64,000 bases of DNA from JANJUB01 sp031386985 (GTDB lineage: Bacteria; Armatimonadota; Fimbriimonadia; Fimbriimonadales; Fimbriimonadaceae), in assembly GCA_031386985.1 (NCBI GenBank), contig JANNCV010000020.1, positions 238,315-302,314 of the forward strand, in the 5' to 3' direction. Positions 1-9,425 of this stretch are shown here, in pieces. Under the pieces are notes generated by a model. That model saw only the letters and a program-made list of their open reading frames with translations, was not told the origin of the DNA and searched no databases. Position 1 is the stretch's first letter. Each line of letters opens with the position of its first letter. Both the position numbers and the translations under genes were made by a program.

Positions 1-66
1 CACGGCATCGACAAAGTAGGAAGTAACGCCGAGCCCAACGAACGCTAAAGGAAGTGCAGCCTTCAT
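1..66 (-). CDS. Partial hypothetical protein, N-terminus only
   Basis: The first 22 codons of a minus-strand gene run off the left edge. It begins with ATG one base after the stop of the ABC permease, so it is probably the third gene of that operon. The visible residues start Met-Lys and are then mostly hydrophobic (Ala, Leu, Pro, Val, Gly), which suits a signal peptide or first membrane helix. Nothing more can be said about its family. Confidence 0.55.
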   Translation of the reverse strand, partial: MKAALPLAFVGLGVTSYFVDAV

Positions 67-67
67 C

Positions 68-844
68 TCAGATTGCCTGCCGATTGAACTTCGTCCAACC
101 CAAAATCAGCATAAAAGCGCAATACCCGGCGGCATATGCAAACAATGCGCCAACGACCCAAAGCGGAACCAACCCCCATCCAGAGTAGGAAACGCGGCTC
201 CCGATATCAAAAAGCCCATATTGCGGGAGGACAGCGTTGAGGACTTTGAAGAGTCCCTGCATTTCAGGCGAAGCTGAGGAATAACCCATCCCCAGGGCGC
301 GGGTAATCAGCGTGGAGCCGAAGGCGACAATAAGGCTTGTGGTGATTGCGGCCGAGGTCGTCATCACGAGGCTGAGCGTTTGGCCGACAGCACAAACTAA
401 CGTCAATCCAATCATTTTCAGCACCAGATATTGGAGAGTCACCAGTTCAAAGTGAACATTGAAAATCGAAAGCGCAATGCCCGTCATGGCGGCAAGGATT
501 AAGAACGAAACCCATGTTGCAGCGACCGCGCCGAGAAATTTCCCGAACAGCAAATCAAAGCGGCTGATGGGCCGAGCAAGCAAAGGATACAGCGTACGAT
601 TCTTGATTTCATCGGTCATGCCGCGTGAGGAAACCATAATCGCGACAATCGTCGAGAATCCCCCGAGTACCGAAACGGCGAGATCTTTGGCGAAAACCTC
701 AAGACCAGCAAAGCCAAAGAAGCCTAATGCTCCCGCACAAAGCACGATGAGGAAACCCAAAATTCCAACAACCCAAAGGTCTTTTCGTCGAACCGCATCC
801 AACAAAACACTGCGAGCTAACGCTTTCCAAACTCTAATCTTCAT
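68..844 (-). CDS. ABC-2 type transporter permease
   Basis: A 258-residue membrane protein with about six hydrophobic segments. A cytoplasmic N-terminal stretch (MKIRVWKALARSVLLDAVRRK) precedes the first helix near residue 27. A hydrophilic loop around residues 75-100 has the Arg-rich, ARPISRFDLLFGKF-like signature of ABC-2 permeases, which form the membrane half of exporters. It overlaps the 3' end of the upstream ATPase gene by 4 bp, so the two are translationally coupled and very likely form one transporter. The substrate cannot be read from the sequence. Family call is confident. Confidence 0.85.
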   Translation of the reverse strand: MKIRVWKALARSVLLDAVRRKDLWVVGILGFLIVLCAGALGFFGFAGLEVFAKDLAVSVLGGFSTIVAIMVSSRGMTDEIKNRTLYPLLARPISRFDLLFGKFLGAVAATWVSFLILAAMTGIALSIFNVHFELVTLQYLVLKMIGLTLVCAVGQTLSLVMTTSAAITTSLIVAFGSTLITRALGMGYSSASPEMQGLFKVLNAVLPQYGLFDIGSRVSYSGWGLVPLWVVGALFAYAAGYCAFMLILGWTKFNRQAI

Positions 845-1782
845 GCTGCCCTTCCAATTGTTTCAACAAAATAGTCTTCCAAAGAACCTTCCTGCGCGAT
901 GATATCAAGGATCGTTCCGCCCGATGATTGCACGCGTTGAACTCCCTGTAGCAGTAAGTCTTTGTCCCTGAACGTTGCCTGTACCCGTCCAGCAACTACC
1001 GAGGAAGCGCAAGCAAGTTCGCCTAAGACCAGATCGCCGGAATAGGTCAAAGCAAAGTGGCGGAGATCGGTTTTTAGCGCATCAAGCCGGCGCTCTTCAA
1101 TGAACTTGCCGTTGTGAATGAGCAGGATTCGGTCGCAAAGCATATCTACCTCACTTAGTTCGTGGCTCGAAAAGAAGAGCGTGGCCCCTTGTCTCTGGCG
1201 ATCCTTGAGGAGGTTCCTCAGCTCTTTGCGGCCAACGGGATCGAGTCCACTTGTCACTTCATCCAGAATCAGCAACTCCGGTGAACCCAAAAGCGCTTGG
1301 GCGATCCCTACTCGTTGCAGCATTCCCTTCGAAAGAGTTCGGTTCTGTTTCCGGGTGGCTGCCCCCAGCCCCACTAAATCAAGCAACTCCGTGGCTTCCC
1401 GTTTCAAGGGAGTTCCATAAAGTCCCTGGAGTTCGCCGTAGAGAGTTAGGGTCTCCAGGGGCGTAAGGTAGGGGTAATACATCGCGACCTCCGGCAAGTA
1501 GCCGATTCGTCGCCGGGATTCAATACTGCCGCAGGCCAGGCCAAAAACTGAGGCTGAGCCCGATTTGGGTTGAACGAACCCCATGAGCGCCTTGAGCGTC
1601 GAACTCTTACCGGCCCCATTTGGCCCCAAAAACCCAACAATTTCTCCAGAGCTGACTGAAAATGACAAACCCTGAACGGCATCAACATGATTGCCTTTTC
1701 TTGTTCGATATTGAACGTGCAAATCATGCACGGCAATTGCGCTTGCTTCCATACTTATTTTGATTTCGGTAAGTTCACACAT
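841..1782 (-). CDS. ABC transporter ATP-binding protein
   Basis: A 313-residue ATPase of the ABC-2 exporter type (CcmA-like). Walker A GPNGAGKSS lies at residues 53-61, the signature LSKGM at 150-154, Walker B LLILDE at 170-175 and the switch His in SSHE at 207. An extra C-terminal domain of about 90 residues is typical of these exporters. An internal ATG at residue 11 (position 1752) is an equally possible start; neither has a good Shine-Dalgarno sequence. It is the first gene of the exporter operon and is divergent from the CocE-type hydrolase, with only 22 bp between them. Confidence 0.9.
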   Translation of the reverse strand: MCELTEIKISMEASAIAVHDLHVQYRTRKGNHVDAVQGLSFSVSSGEIVGFLGPNGAGKSSTLKALMGFVQPKSGSASVFGLACGSIESRRRIGYLPEVAMYYPYLTPLETLTLYGELQGLYGTPLKREATELLDLVGLGAATRKQNRTLSKGMLQRVGIAQALLGSPELLILDEVTSGLDPVGRKELRNLLKDRQRQGATLFFSSHELSEVDMLCDRILLIHNGKFIEERRLDALKTDLRHFALTYSGDLVLGELACASSVVAGRVQATFRDKDLLLQGVQRVQSSGGTILDIIAQEGSLEDYFVETIGRAA

Positions 1783-1804
1783 TTCTTTAGGTTTTTGAAC
1801 TCAA

Positions 1805-3592
1805 ATGCTCATGATTTCCCTCTTACTTCTCCTTAGCCACCCTGCCCCTGCCCAAAGGGCCAGCATCGCCCAAACCTATACAAAGCACGAGTATCGGATT
1901 CCAATGCGGGATGGGGTCAAGCTTTACACGGCGGTTTATGTGCCCAAAAATGCCGATGCAAAGCACCCAATCATGCTAGATAGAACACCGTACAGTGCCG
2001 GCCCTTATGGCGCTGAGAAGTTTCCGTCCCGATTCGATGGCTCACCGAAATTCGTAGAGAACGGCTACATTTTCGCCTCACAGGATGTTCGTGGTCGCTA
2101 TATGTCTGAGGGCAAGTGGGAAGAAATCCGCCCTATCAATGCGAAGCCCGGAACGACTCAAACCGATGAGAGCACGGATGCCTACGATACCGTGGAGTAT
2201 TTGGTAAAAAACGTCCCCTCAAACAATGGTAGAGTCGGATTGTGGGGCATCTCGTATCCCGGGTTCTATGCCGCCGCCGCTCTGGCGAACAGCCACCCGG
2301 CGATCAAAGCCGTATCGCCTCAAGCTCCGGTCACCGAGTGGTTTTTTGGCGATGATGTTCACCACAACGGCGCTTTTTTCCTGCAAGATAACTTTGACTT
2401 TTACTTTGGTTTCGGCTATGATTTACCCGCTCCGGCGGAGGATCATCCCAACATCGAGGGATTTGGTAGCCGCCCCGATGCCCGGGAGTTTTTCTTGAAT
2501 TTGGGTGCTGCGATCAACGCGGACAAGCGGTTTTACAAGGGCCGCATTCCATTCTGGCTCGACATTTGCAACCACGAAGCCTACGACGAGTTCTGGAAAG
2601 CTCGATCAACCGCCCGATTCCTAACAAATGTCAAGGCCGCCGTCCTAACCGTTGGAGGGCTTTTCGATGCCGAAGATATGTACGGCCCCTGGGATGTTTA
2701 TGCTGGAATCGAAGAAAAGAATAAGGGGGTTAAGAATCATTTGGTGGTTGGTCCCTGGACCCACGGCGGCTGGGCGGGAGGAACGGGCGCGAGCTACGCC
2801 GGATACAAATTCGGAACCAACACAAGTAGCGATTTTCGGGAGAACATCGAGTTTCCATTCTTTGATGCGTACCTGCGCGGTGATGGAAAGTTCGATCAGC
2901 CTAAAGTGCAAGTATTTGACACGGGAGCAAATGTTTGGCGTAATTTCGCCGAATGGCCGCCTACAAAAGAGACTAAACCGTTTGATCTTTATTTGGCGGG
3001 GAATGGCCAGCTAAGCGAAAGCGGCCCCCCTGCTGGCTCGGATCGCTACGAAGTTGACCCTACCGACCCCATTCCCTATCAACCTGGAGTTATCACCCGC
3101 CGCCGGGCCAGCTACATGGGGGAAGACCAGACGTTTCTGAAGGATCGTAAAGACATTTTGCGCTATTCAACTCCGGTGTTGGACCGTGACCTGCGCCTTT
3201 GTGGCCCCGTTGTTGCCGACCTAAAGCTATCAACGACGGGAACAGATGCGGACTTCATTGTAAAGGTGATTGACGTCACGCCTGAAGGGGCGGAGCGGCT
3301 TGTTCGTTGGGAAGTGATGCGAGGCAAGTTCCGAAAGGATTTCTCAAAGCCGGTGCCCTTCAAGCCTAACACCGTGGACCGAGTGAGTTTCAAGCTCAAC
3401 CCGCTGTTTCACACGTTCTTAAAAGGGCATAAGCTCATGATCCACGTTCAATCCTCGTGGTTCCCTTTGATTGACCTGAACCCGAACAAATTCTGTAACA
3501 TCTACAAAGCTGAGGCAGGAGATTATCAAAAAGCGACGATTTCGATTCATCGGGGAACGGACGGTTCAAGGATTCGATTTGGGAAGCTCTAA
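1805..3592 (+). CDS. CocE/NonD family (X-Pro dipeptidyl-peptidase-like) hydrolase, secreted
   Basis: A 595-residue serine hydrolase of the S15/CocE family. A short hydrophobic signal peptide ends near Ala-Gln at residue 17. The mature part opens with the family's MRDGVKLYTAVYVP block. The nucleophile motif GISYPG places the catalytic Ser near residue 150. The C-terminal half has the jelly-roll typical of X-Pro dipeptidyl peptidases and cocaine esterase, including the late DLNPN motif. Substrates in the family are acyl esters, amides or Pro-peptides; the specific one is unknown. It converges on, and overlaps by 27 bp, the alpha/beta hydrolase on the other strand. Confidence 0.88.
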   Translation: MLMISLLLLLSHPAPAQRASIAQTYTKHEYRIPMRDGVKLYTAVYVPKNADAKHPIMLDRTPYSAGPYGAEKFPSRFDGSPKFVENGYIFASQDVRGRYMSEGKWEEIRPINAKPGTTQTDESTDAYDTVEYLVKNVPSNNGRVGLWGISYPGFYAAAALANSHPAIKAVSPQAPVTEWFFGDDVHHNGAFFLQDNFDFYFGFGYDLPAPAEDHPNIEGFGSRPDAREFFLNLGAAINADKRFYKGRIPFWLDICNHEAYDEFWKARSTARFLTNVKAAVLTVGGLFDAEDMYGPWDVYAGIEEKNKGVKNHLVVGPWTHGGWAGGTGASYAGYKFGTNTSSDFRENIEFPFFDAYLRGDGKFDQPKVQVFDTGANVWRNFAEWPPTKETKPFDLYLAGNGQLSESGPPAGSDRYEVDPTDPIPYQPGVITRRRASYMGEDQTFLKDRKDILRYSTPVLDRDLRLCGPVVADLKLSTTGTDADFIVKVIDVTPEGAERLVRWEVMRGKFRKDFSKPVPFKPNTVDRVSFKLNPLFHTFLKGHKLMIHVQSSWFPLIDLNPNKFCNIYKAEAGDYQKATISIHRGTDGSRIRFGKL

Positions 3593-4441
3593 GGAATCCA
3601 AGAATCCAAAGAGCGCTTCGTAATATTGGACAGGATAAAGCCAACGGCCTTCGGAGTGGTTCGAGTTTGGCAACCACACGATCTTGGCTAAGTCACCCAA
3701 AGCAGCGGCATTGTTTCGCGCGTCTTGGGGCTCGGCCAAGCGGTCGCGCTCCCCGTGGATGATCAGCGTGGGCAGATTAGCCCTCTTCAGGGCATCAGAA
3801 ACGCTAACACTGTTCGGGTTGACACCTAAGGCAAGCGCGGAGATGGGCAAGGTGGGCCAAAGTGCAACCCGAAGCCATTTACCGCCGAGGAAGTTCCACC
3901 AGCCCAAAATCGCATCATTTAAGCAATCATAGGCGCTATCGAGCACCAAAGCGTCAATTCCATCCGACCTTTCCCCAGCGGCGAAACACGACGCGGCGGC
4001 GCCCATGCTACTGCCATAGAGGATCACCTTTCCGCCTGGGATCAGAGCCTGAACGTAGTCAACGCAAGCCAGCACATCTTGTTTTTCGGTCCAACCTAAG
4101 CCGCATTTGCGTTTCGGACTCCAACCATGACCAGGAAAGTCAATAAGCAAACAGTTGTAGCCGCGCTGAGCCAACAGGAACGCTACGGGCGAGAGTTCAC
4201 TCCGATTCATCATGTAGCCGTGACAACAGATAACGGTTTGGGTTGAATCGGGAATTAGTGAGGGAACCCACCAGGCGGATAACTTCAAGCCGTCAAAGGT
4301 GTTGATAATAACGTCGGTTTGCGGTAAGCCCATTGCTCCCGCCGAAAAGAAAACCGGGGTTCGGAACGGGAACAGCGAAAACTTGACCAGCACTAGCAAG
4401 AGCGCGAAGTACACCAAGACAATTACGGCAATGATGAGCAA
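3566..4441 (-). CDS. Alpha/beta hydrolase, membrane-anchored
   Basis: A 291-residue alpha/beta hydrolase with an N-terminal membrane helix (about residues 3-22). The oxyanion HGY motif is at 74-76. The nucleophile elbow GSSMG puts the catalytic Ser near 145. A late HGERDRL motif supplies the acid and NSNHSEG the His. This layout is that of the BEM46/YqkD-like hydrolases; the substrate is unknown. The start is TTG, with a TAGACT hexamer 9 nt upstream. It follows nagA by 12 bp on the same strand. Its last 27 bp overlap the converging CocE-type gene. Confidence 0.82.
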   Translation of the reverse strand: MLIIAVIVLVYFALLLVLVKFSLFPFRTPVFFSAGAMGLPQTDVIINTFDGLKLSAWWVPSLIPDSTQTVICCHGYMMNRSELSPVAFLLAQRGYNCLLIDFPGHGWSPKRKCGLGWTEKQDVLACVDYVQALIPGGKVILYGSSMGAAASCFAAGERSDGIDALVLDSAYDCLNDAILGWWNFLGGKWLRVALWPTLPISALALGVNPNSVSVSDALKRANLPTLIIHGERDRLAEPQDARNNAAALGDLAKIVWLPNSNHSEGRWLYPVQYYEALFGFLDSLELPKSNP

Positions 4442-4453
4442 GATTGTTAGAGT

Positions 4454-5518
4454 CTAGCCTACTCGCTCTCCTTGAGTTGAAAACCGGGAATCTACTTGAA
4501 ATTTCCGATTCAAGAGGGTGTAAGTTCGGGGCGGACCCGCCATTCCGAGCGACTTCCGAGGATTGTGACAGCACATCGAAATTGCAGCCTCCGGTCCAAA
4601 GTCTTCATAGAGATTTCGAAAGGCGTCGAGCAGCGTAATTGTGCTCCCGGCGAGGGTATCAGAAGATTTGATTCGAACTGAGCCGCTCGCGTCTACAACG
4701 CAATCTTGCCCCCACATATTGATCTCAGTATCTCTCATCAGACGGGTCGCCGCCGTTGAATCACTGACAGCCACGACTTTATCTAGAGGCTTCACTTTCA
4801 AAAGAAGCTTTGCGGTTTCCAAACAAACATGAAGCCGATCGTAAATGAGCTCGCAAACAACGGAGTCGTTTTGCAAGGCATAACCGACAACACTGGCTTC
4901 GCGGTGATGGAGCGGCCTCATCGCGTTGAACATATGCGTCACGTGGAAAGCGCCAAACTCGAATCCACGACGAGCTTCGTCGTGAGTCGCGTTCGTATGC
5001 CCCATGCTAACGATTACATCACGCCCGCAGAGTTTGGTTGTAAGCTCAAGCGCATGAGGCAGCTCTGGGGCCAGAGTTGCAATGCGAAGCTGGGGATGCG
5101 TCAAAATTTCGTCCCACTCGGAGTCTCGCATCGGTATTTCTTCAATGCTACCAGGGGGCTGGGCACCGGGAAACTTGTGGCTGATAAACGGTCCTTCCAA
5201 GTGCACACCGAGAATCGCGGGGTGATCTGGCAAGCGCCGGATGGCGGCTAGAACGGCGGCCGCACTTGCGGTTACGGTCGTTGCCAGGAAGCCTTCATAG
5301 CCATCTCCCTCCAGCTTTTCGCAAAGGCTCAACAGCTCCTCGCGAGAAGCGCTCATAAAATCAATTCCCCATCCGCCGTGAATGTGTAGGTCAACAAAGC
5401 CGGGAATAAGAATGCAATCGGCAGGTTTGCTCACGCGCCTAAACTCGGGCGCTGGCCCCCACGTAATCTCGTAGGTTCCTAAGCCCTCTTCTCCGAAATA
5501 TTCAGCAACTGTTGTCAT
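4454..5518 (-). CDS. nagA: N-acetylglucosamine-6-phosphate deacetylase
   Basis: A 354-residue amidohydrolase-superfamily enzyme that removes acetate from GlcNAc-6-phosphate during amino-sugar catabolism or cell-wall recycling. The metal-binding HIH is at residues 45-47 in GFVDLHIHGG. It is followed by the GVHLEGPF glutamate, GHTNAT and VTHMFNAM histidines and the SDSTAA aspartate region, in the order expected for NagA. The N-terminal small domain is short. Its start overlaps the dprA stop by 4 bp, so it is in an operon with dprA and the propeller protein. No nagB or transporter is adjacent. Confidence 0.92.
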   Translation of the reverse strand: MTTVAEYFGEEGLGTYEITWGPAPEFRRVSKPADCILIPGFVDLHIHGGWGIDFMSASREELLSLCEKLEGDGYEGFLATTVTASAAAVLAAIRRLPDHPAILGVHLEGPFISHKFPGAQPPGSIEEIPMRDSEWDEILTHPQLRIATLAPELPHALELTTKLCGRDVIVSMGHTNATHDEARRGFEFGAFHVTHMFNAMRPLHHREASVVGYALQNDSVVCELIYDRLHVCLETAKLLLKVKPLDKVVAVSDSTAATRLMRDTEINMWGQDCVVDASGSVRIKSSDTLAGSTITLLDAFRNLYEDFGPEAAISMCCHNPRKSLGMAGPPRTYTLLNRKFQVDSRFSTQGERVG

Positions 5519-6561
5519 GGCATTGCGGCGTAGCCTCCCCCGTCTCGAATCACCAGCCCCTCAAGTTCAAGTATCGTTAGCTCGCTCATCACCTGAGCCG
5601 TGTCCAAGCCGGTCCGTTCCACAATAAATTCGGAAGGAATGGGCGTCGTAGTTAGGACCGAAAGAACTAGTTTTTGAGAATCTGAAACATCAACGGGATT
5701 AGCTTGCCTTACTGCAGGACGGATTTGGAGGGCTTCAAGAAGCTGATCGGGATGATCTACGAGCGTAGCCCCATCCCGAATCAAAGAATGCGAGCCTTTG
5801 TAGTTCAAATTATCAATGTTCGCCGGAACCACGAATATCTGGCGACCGAGATCATTGGCGGCATGTGCGGTTGAAAGCGCCCCAGACCGATAGGGCGCTT
5901 CAATAACAAGCAGGGCCTGACTGAGTGCCGCGATAGTTTGGTTGCGGGCTAGCGGCCGGGTATCCCACGAAAGCTTTTTGGCTCCAACTGCGAATTGGCT
6001 GATTAAGCACCCCTCTTTTTTGATCTGGCGAAACAGAGCTTCGTGTTCCCTTGGATAAGATCCTTCAATGCCCGTTATCATAACCGCCGCCGTTTTGCCT
6101 CCGGCCTCAAGTGCACCGCGATGCGCGGCAGCATCAACGCCCAAAGCCCCTCCGCTGACAATCGTTACGCCAGCGGACGCCAGCGCCGCTGCAAATTTCT
6201 GGGCGACGGCCTTTCCGTAAGTTGAGGCATTGCGCGTCCCAACAATCGCCACGGTCGGTTCACTGAGGCAAGCCCAATCTCCGTCCACAAACAAAGCAGG
6301 AGGCGTGAACTCTACTTCGCTTAAGATAAGGGGATAATCCGCGGGCAAAACCAAATGGACGCCCTTTTCAAGCACTTGCTGTAAGCCCGCAATGTTGGCG
6401 GAATCAAATCGTTCTCGCTCAGCGTCGTTAAGCACCCGCGATTGCCGTACCCCTTCTATAGAGTAAGTGCCGAGACTCCTGAGGAGTTCTCGGCACTTAG
6501 AAGGATTCAGTTCGGCCGCTAGGAGGCGTTGCCAAAACTCAATCTCCCGCTCAGGCGTCAT
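5515..6561 (-). CDS. dprA: DNA-processing protein DprA
   Basis: A 348-residue DprA/Smf protein, which loads RecA on incoming single-stranded DNA in natural transformation. The Rossmann-like core runs from about residue 90 to 290, with VAIVGTRNASTYG, VSGGALGVDAAAH and the late GSHSLIRDGA. The C-terminal 60 residues look like the DprA winged helix. An N-terminal HhH/SAM-like stretch precedes the core. It overlaps both neighbours by 4 bp in a three-gene operon. With the GspF-type genes elsewhere in the window, it hints at a competence or type IV pilus system. Confidence 0.93.
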   Translation of the reverse strand: MTPEREIEFWQRLLAAELNPSKCRELLRSLGTYSIEGVRQSRVLNDAERERFDSANIAGLQQVLEKGVHLVLPADYPLILSEVEFTPPALFVDGDWACLSEPTVAIVGTRNASTYGKAVAQKFAAALASAGVTIVSGGALGVDAAAHRGALEAGGKTAAVMITGIEGSYPREHEALFRQIKKEGCLISQFAVGAKKLSWDTRPLARNQTIAALSQALLVIEAPYRSGALSTAHAANDLGRQIFVVPANIDNLNYKGSHSLIRDGATLVDHPDQLLEALQIRPAVRQANPVDVSDSQKLVLSVLTTTPIPSEFIVERTGLDTAQVMSELTILELEGLVIRDGGGYAAMP

Positions 6562-8183
6562 CGGCCGCTGCTGCCACCGCCGCCGCCTTTGCCTCGACCG
6601 CCCGCCGCACCGGCGGCTTCACCCGGGCGACCCCCGGGACGAACTAACGGAGCGAGGGAGTTATCTATGGTAAGGCTGAATTGTGACGTTGTGGCATTGC
6701 CCATCCAATCTGAAACCGTCACTTCGATCACGGCGCGACCATCGCGAAGGGCTGGGTTTTGGAATCCATTGCCAAACTGAATGGCAAGGATTCCATCCCG
6801 ACCGTATTCATACTTAACTTTGGCGCCGTTCACGGTAACGCTCATCGTGGTTTCGTTAATTCCAGTTGCTTCATCCGCAACGTGTAAGTAAATGTCCAGG
6901 GGAACCGTGATTTTCTTGCCGTCCACTTCGGCCGGCCTCGTATTGCCGACTTGCAACCCAGGTTGGGGCCACAGCATTTTCACGGAAGGTCCAGTAAGGT
7001 CCACGCCGAGATTATTATCAAAAGCAAGCAGACTTCCATCAGCGGCCAAGATAAACATGGATTCGCCGTTGACAATCGCCGGTCCTGAAGCCGGAATCGA
7101 AAGGATTTCCTTAGCCGTCGCGGTCGTGCCCGTACCCGTGGTTGAGGCCGCTTTTAGACCGCTCGTCACCGGTCGAATCGTAAACGTCCAAACGAGCTTT
7201 CCGGTCGTGACATCAATCAGGTTTAGCGCACCATTCGAAGTGGGAACCGCAAAGAGCTTGCCGACTGCACTTGGGGCAGCGACGGGCCTTGAGCCCAAAT
7301 CAATCACCATATTGGTCCGAGTTGTGTTGCCCCGGCTGTCCTTCCCCATCACTTGCCGCCGTGCCCCAGTCGAATCAAATACATGGGCATAACCGGATTC
7401 CGTGACGGCAACTACGGCCTCTGCGTTCTGAGCAGGTCCGTATGCAAATTTTTCATCTGCATTCCTTTGCCATCGCAATCCCCCGTTGAGAGGATTGATA
7501 GCCATCAGGTAGGTTCCCGCGCAAATAAACAAGTTGTTTTGCGACAATACCGGCTGATAGTTTGAAGAAATACTCTCAAAGCGGGCCATGCGAGTTGAAC
7601 GTCGAGTGGCTACGTTGAGCTGGTACATCTCGTAGCGGCTCGTTGTGTAAATGATGCTCGTGCCGTTTGCCAACAATCCGCCAAAAATGCCGTCAAAAAC
7701 GCGCTCCGGATTCACGAATGCCGGCTGACCATCAACCCCGACGGCCATGATCGAATTACCGTCAACATTCATCACAATAAACCGACCGCTGATGACTGGG
7801 CTGCCAATGATTGCGCCCGGCGCCGTGTAACTCCACTTTAGCTCGCCTGACGCCGGATCAACCGCATAGAGCGTGCTATTGGTTGCGGCTAGATAAACCA
7901 CTCCATCCGAAACCACCGGCGATGAGATGAAATTGCCGTCCACTCCATCGAGAAGCGGGTATTGCCACTTCTTATTGCCCGTAGCCCGATCAAGACAATA
8001 AACCCGATTGCCAACACCGACGAACACGCTGTCGCCCATGAATGCGGGCGTCCCGCTCGGGGAAACTCCGGTTGATCCGGTCCATCGCCAAGCGAGGGGA
8101 ACAGGGCCGTCAATTTGGGCGGTCGAAAGAGCGATAGCTCCAAGGCTCACCGTAACAAGCGCTAATGCGCGCAACTTATGCAT
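6558..8183 (-). CDS. Secreted PQQ-like beta-propeller protein
   Basis: About 541 residues from the chosen ATG at 8183. That start follows a GGAGG 12 nt upstream and gives a clean signal peptide ending at SLGAIALSTAQ; the longer frame to 8219 adds only a hydrophilic prefix. The mature protein has repeated blades of PQQ/PQQ_2 type (e.g. VYCLDRATGNKKWQY, LYAVDPASGELKWSY, AINPLNGGLRWQ, LIDVTTGKLVWTF). A beta-sandwich C-terminal region and a Gly/Arg-rich tail follow. Such proteins are usually non-enzymatic exported scaffolds, and no PQQ-dehydrogenase catalytic motif is seen. It heads the operon with dprA and nagA. Confidence 0.8.
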   Translation of the reverse strand: MHKLRALALVTVSLGAIALSTAQIDGPVPLAWRWTGSTGVSPSGTPAFMGDSVFVGVGNRVYCLDRATGNKKWQYPLLDGVDGNFISSPVVSDGVVYLAATNSTLYAVDPASGELKWSYTAPGAIIGSPVISGRFIVMNVDGNSIMAVGVDGQPAFVNPERVFDGIFGGLLANGTSIIYTTSRYEMYQLNVATRRSTRMARFESISSNYQPVLSQNNLFICAGTYLMAINPLNGGLRWQRNADEKFAYGPAQNAEAVVAVTESGYAHVFDSTGARRQVMGKDSRGNTTRTNMVIDLGSRPVAAPSAVGKLFAVPTSNGALNLIDVTTGKLVWTFTIRPVTSGLKAASTTGTGTTATAKEILSIPASGPAIVNGESMFILAADGSLLAFDNNLGVDLTGPSVKMLWPQPGLQVGNTRPAEVDGKKITVPLDIYLHVADEATGINETTMSVTVNGAKVKYEYGRDGILAIQFGNGFQNPALRDGRAVIEVTVSDWMGNATTSQFSLTIDNSLAPLVRPGGRPGEAAGAAGGRGKGGGGGSSGR

Positions 8184-8330
8184 CTTTTGCAAATTCCTCC
8201 AGCGTAATGAGTGAAACATTTACTGCTTCAGCATTTTAGCGGGGAACGGCCAAGTTTTGCTACGTTCCCGCGTGTTAGACGTGCCATTTAATCGGATCGT
8301 CACGGACATTCACCTTAAATTTGATTCAGA

Positions 8331-9041
8331 ATGTCCAAAGTGATCCCGATTCTCTGCTATCACAAAATTGGGCTGATCGCTCAGGAAGGGAGATTTCTCA
8401 ATGTTGAACCCATGCGCTTGAGGACTCACATTGAGCTTTTCAGAAGGCGAGGCTACGAGTTTCTAATGGCGCGAGAGTTAGCTGGGAGTTGGCCGAAGCG
8501 AGCCGTTTGCCTAACTTTTGATGATGCCTATTTCTCCACCATGTCCAATGGCGTTGAGGTTTTAAACGAACTTGATGTGCCCGGCTCCTTCTACGCCGTT
8601 GCCGGATTGGTCGGCCAGACATCAACCTGGGATGGAGATCGAGCCCGCCCGCTCGCAGATTGGAAGCATCTTCTTGTCGCCGCTGCCAGTGGTCACGAAA
8701 TCGGCAATCACTCCCTTTCGCATCCCCAACTGGCGACACTCACCCCGGAGGACCAACGAGAGGAAATCCATCGCGCGCACCATCTCTTGCTCGAAAATGG
8801 CTTGAAATGCCAAAGTATCTGTTATCCCTATGGCTCCATGTCCTCCGCTACTTTGCAAATCGCCGCTGAGCTTGGCTATGGCGTCGGGCTGACTTTACAA
8901 CGTGGAATTGCCACCCAGAATCACAACCTTCTCGCGCTTCCCCGCATTACGGTTTCCTGCGGCGACGCCATCCCTCTTTTGCTTTACAAGATTTTTTTGA
9001 GGCCTAACTTGCCCAAATCCCGAAAAACTGTCGTACAATAA
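8331..9041 (+). CDS. Polysaccharide deacetylase (NodB) family protein
   Basis: A 236-residue carbohydrate esterase family 4 protein. The N-terminal ILCYHKIG block, the TFDDAY metal/catalytic motif (around residues 62-67), the H-x3-H zinc pair in GNHSLSHP and the late ICYPYGSMS motif are all present in order. Known members remove N-acetyl groups from peptidoglycan, chitin or other polysaccharides. No signal peptide or membrane anchor is evident. The gene is 7 bp upstream of clpS on the same strand. It is divergent from the propeller operon, with about 150 bp between. Confidence 0.88.
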   Translation: MSKVIPILCYHKIGLIAQEGRFLNVEPMRLRTHIELFRRRGYEFLMARELAGSWPKRAVCLTFDDAYFSTMSNGVEVLNELDVPGSFYAVAGLVGQTSTWDGDRARPLADWKHLLVAAASGHEIGNHSLSHPQLATLTPEDQREEIHRAHHLLLENGLKCQSICYPYGSMSSATLQIAAELGYGVGLTLQRGIATQNHNLLALPRITVSCGDAIPLLLYKIFLRPNLPKSRKTVVQ

Positions 9042-9048
9042 AGGCCGA

Positions 9049-9336
9049 ATGCGACACGCGTTGCTCATGCCTGAAGTGATTGAATCGCCGACCGGAACTG
9101 GGCGGTGGATGGTCGTTATTTTCAATAACGAGACCAACTCGGTAGATGACGTGATCGAGATTCTGATGAAAGCGACCGGATGTAGCGCAAGCGAAGCCAT
9201 TATGGAAACATGGGAAGCCCATCACTACGGCAAAGCTCCCGTGCATTTCGACGAGCGTTTTAACTGCGAAATCATCGCGGCAATGATCTCCTCAATCGGG
9301 GTTGTAACCCAAATTCGGCGCGAATGGGACGATTGA
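9049..9336 (+). CDS. clpS: ClpS-like ATP-dependent Clp protease adaptor (copy 1)
   Basis: A 95-residue ClpS-fold protein (start at 9049 or the ATG at 9067). ClpS delivers N-degron substrates to ClpA/ClpC. The core VVIFNNETNSVDDVIEIL aligns with the pocket region of E. coli ClpS, where Asn34-Asp35-Asp36 bind the N-terminal residue; here it reads Asn-Asn-Glu. The second pocket element, WEAHHYGKAPV, keeps both His residues, including the His66 equivalent. A TACAAT hexamer lies 9 nt before the ATG, inside the end of the upstream gene. The S9 peptidase follows, with its ATG about 90 bp after the stop. Confidence 0.85.
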   Translation: MRHALLMPEVIESPTGTGRWMVVIFNNETNSVDDVIEILMKATGCSASEAIMETWEAHHYGKAPVHFDERFNCEIIAAMISSIGVVTQIRREWDD

Positions 9337-9425
9337 ACGCTGATGCGAGCGGGCGAACTGGGGTCAGCTTCATTGCGATAGAGGCTATTGTCCCGACGCG
9401 TCACAATGAAGAAAGGATAACCCCA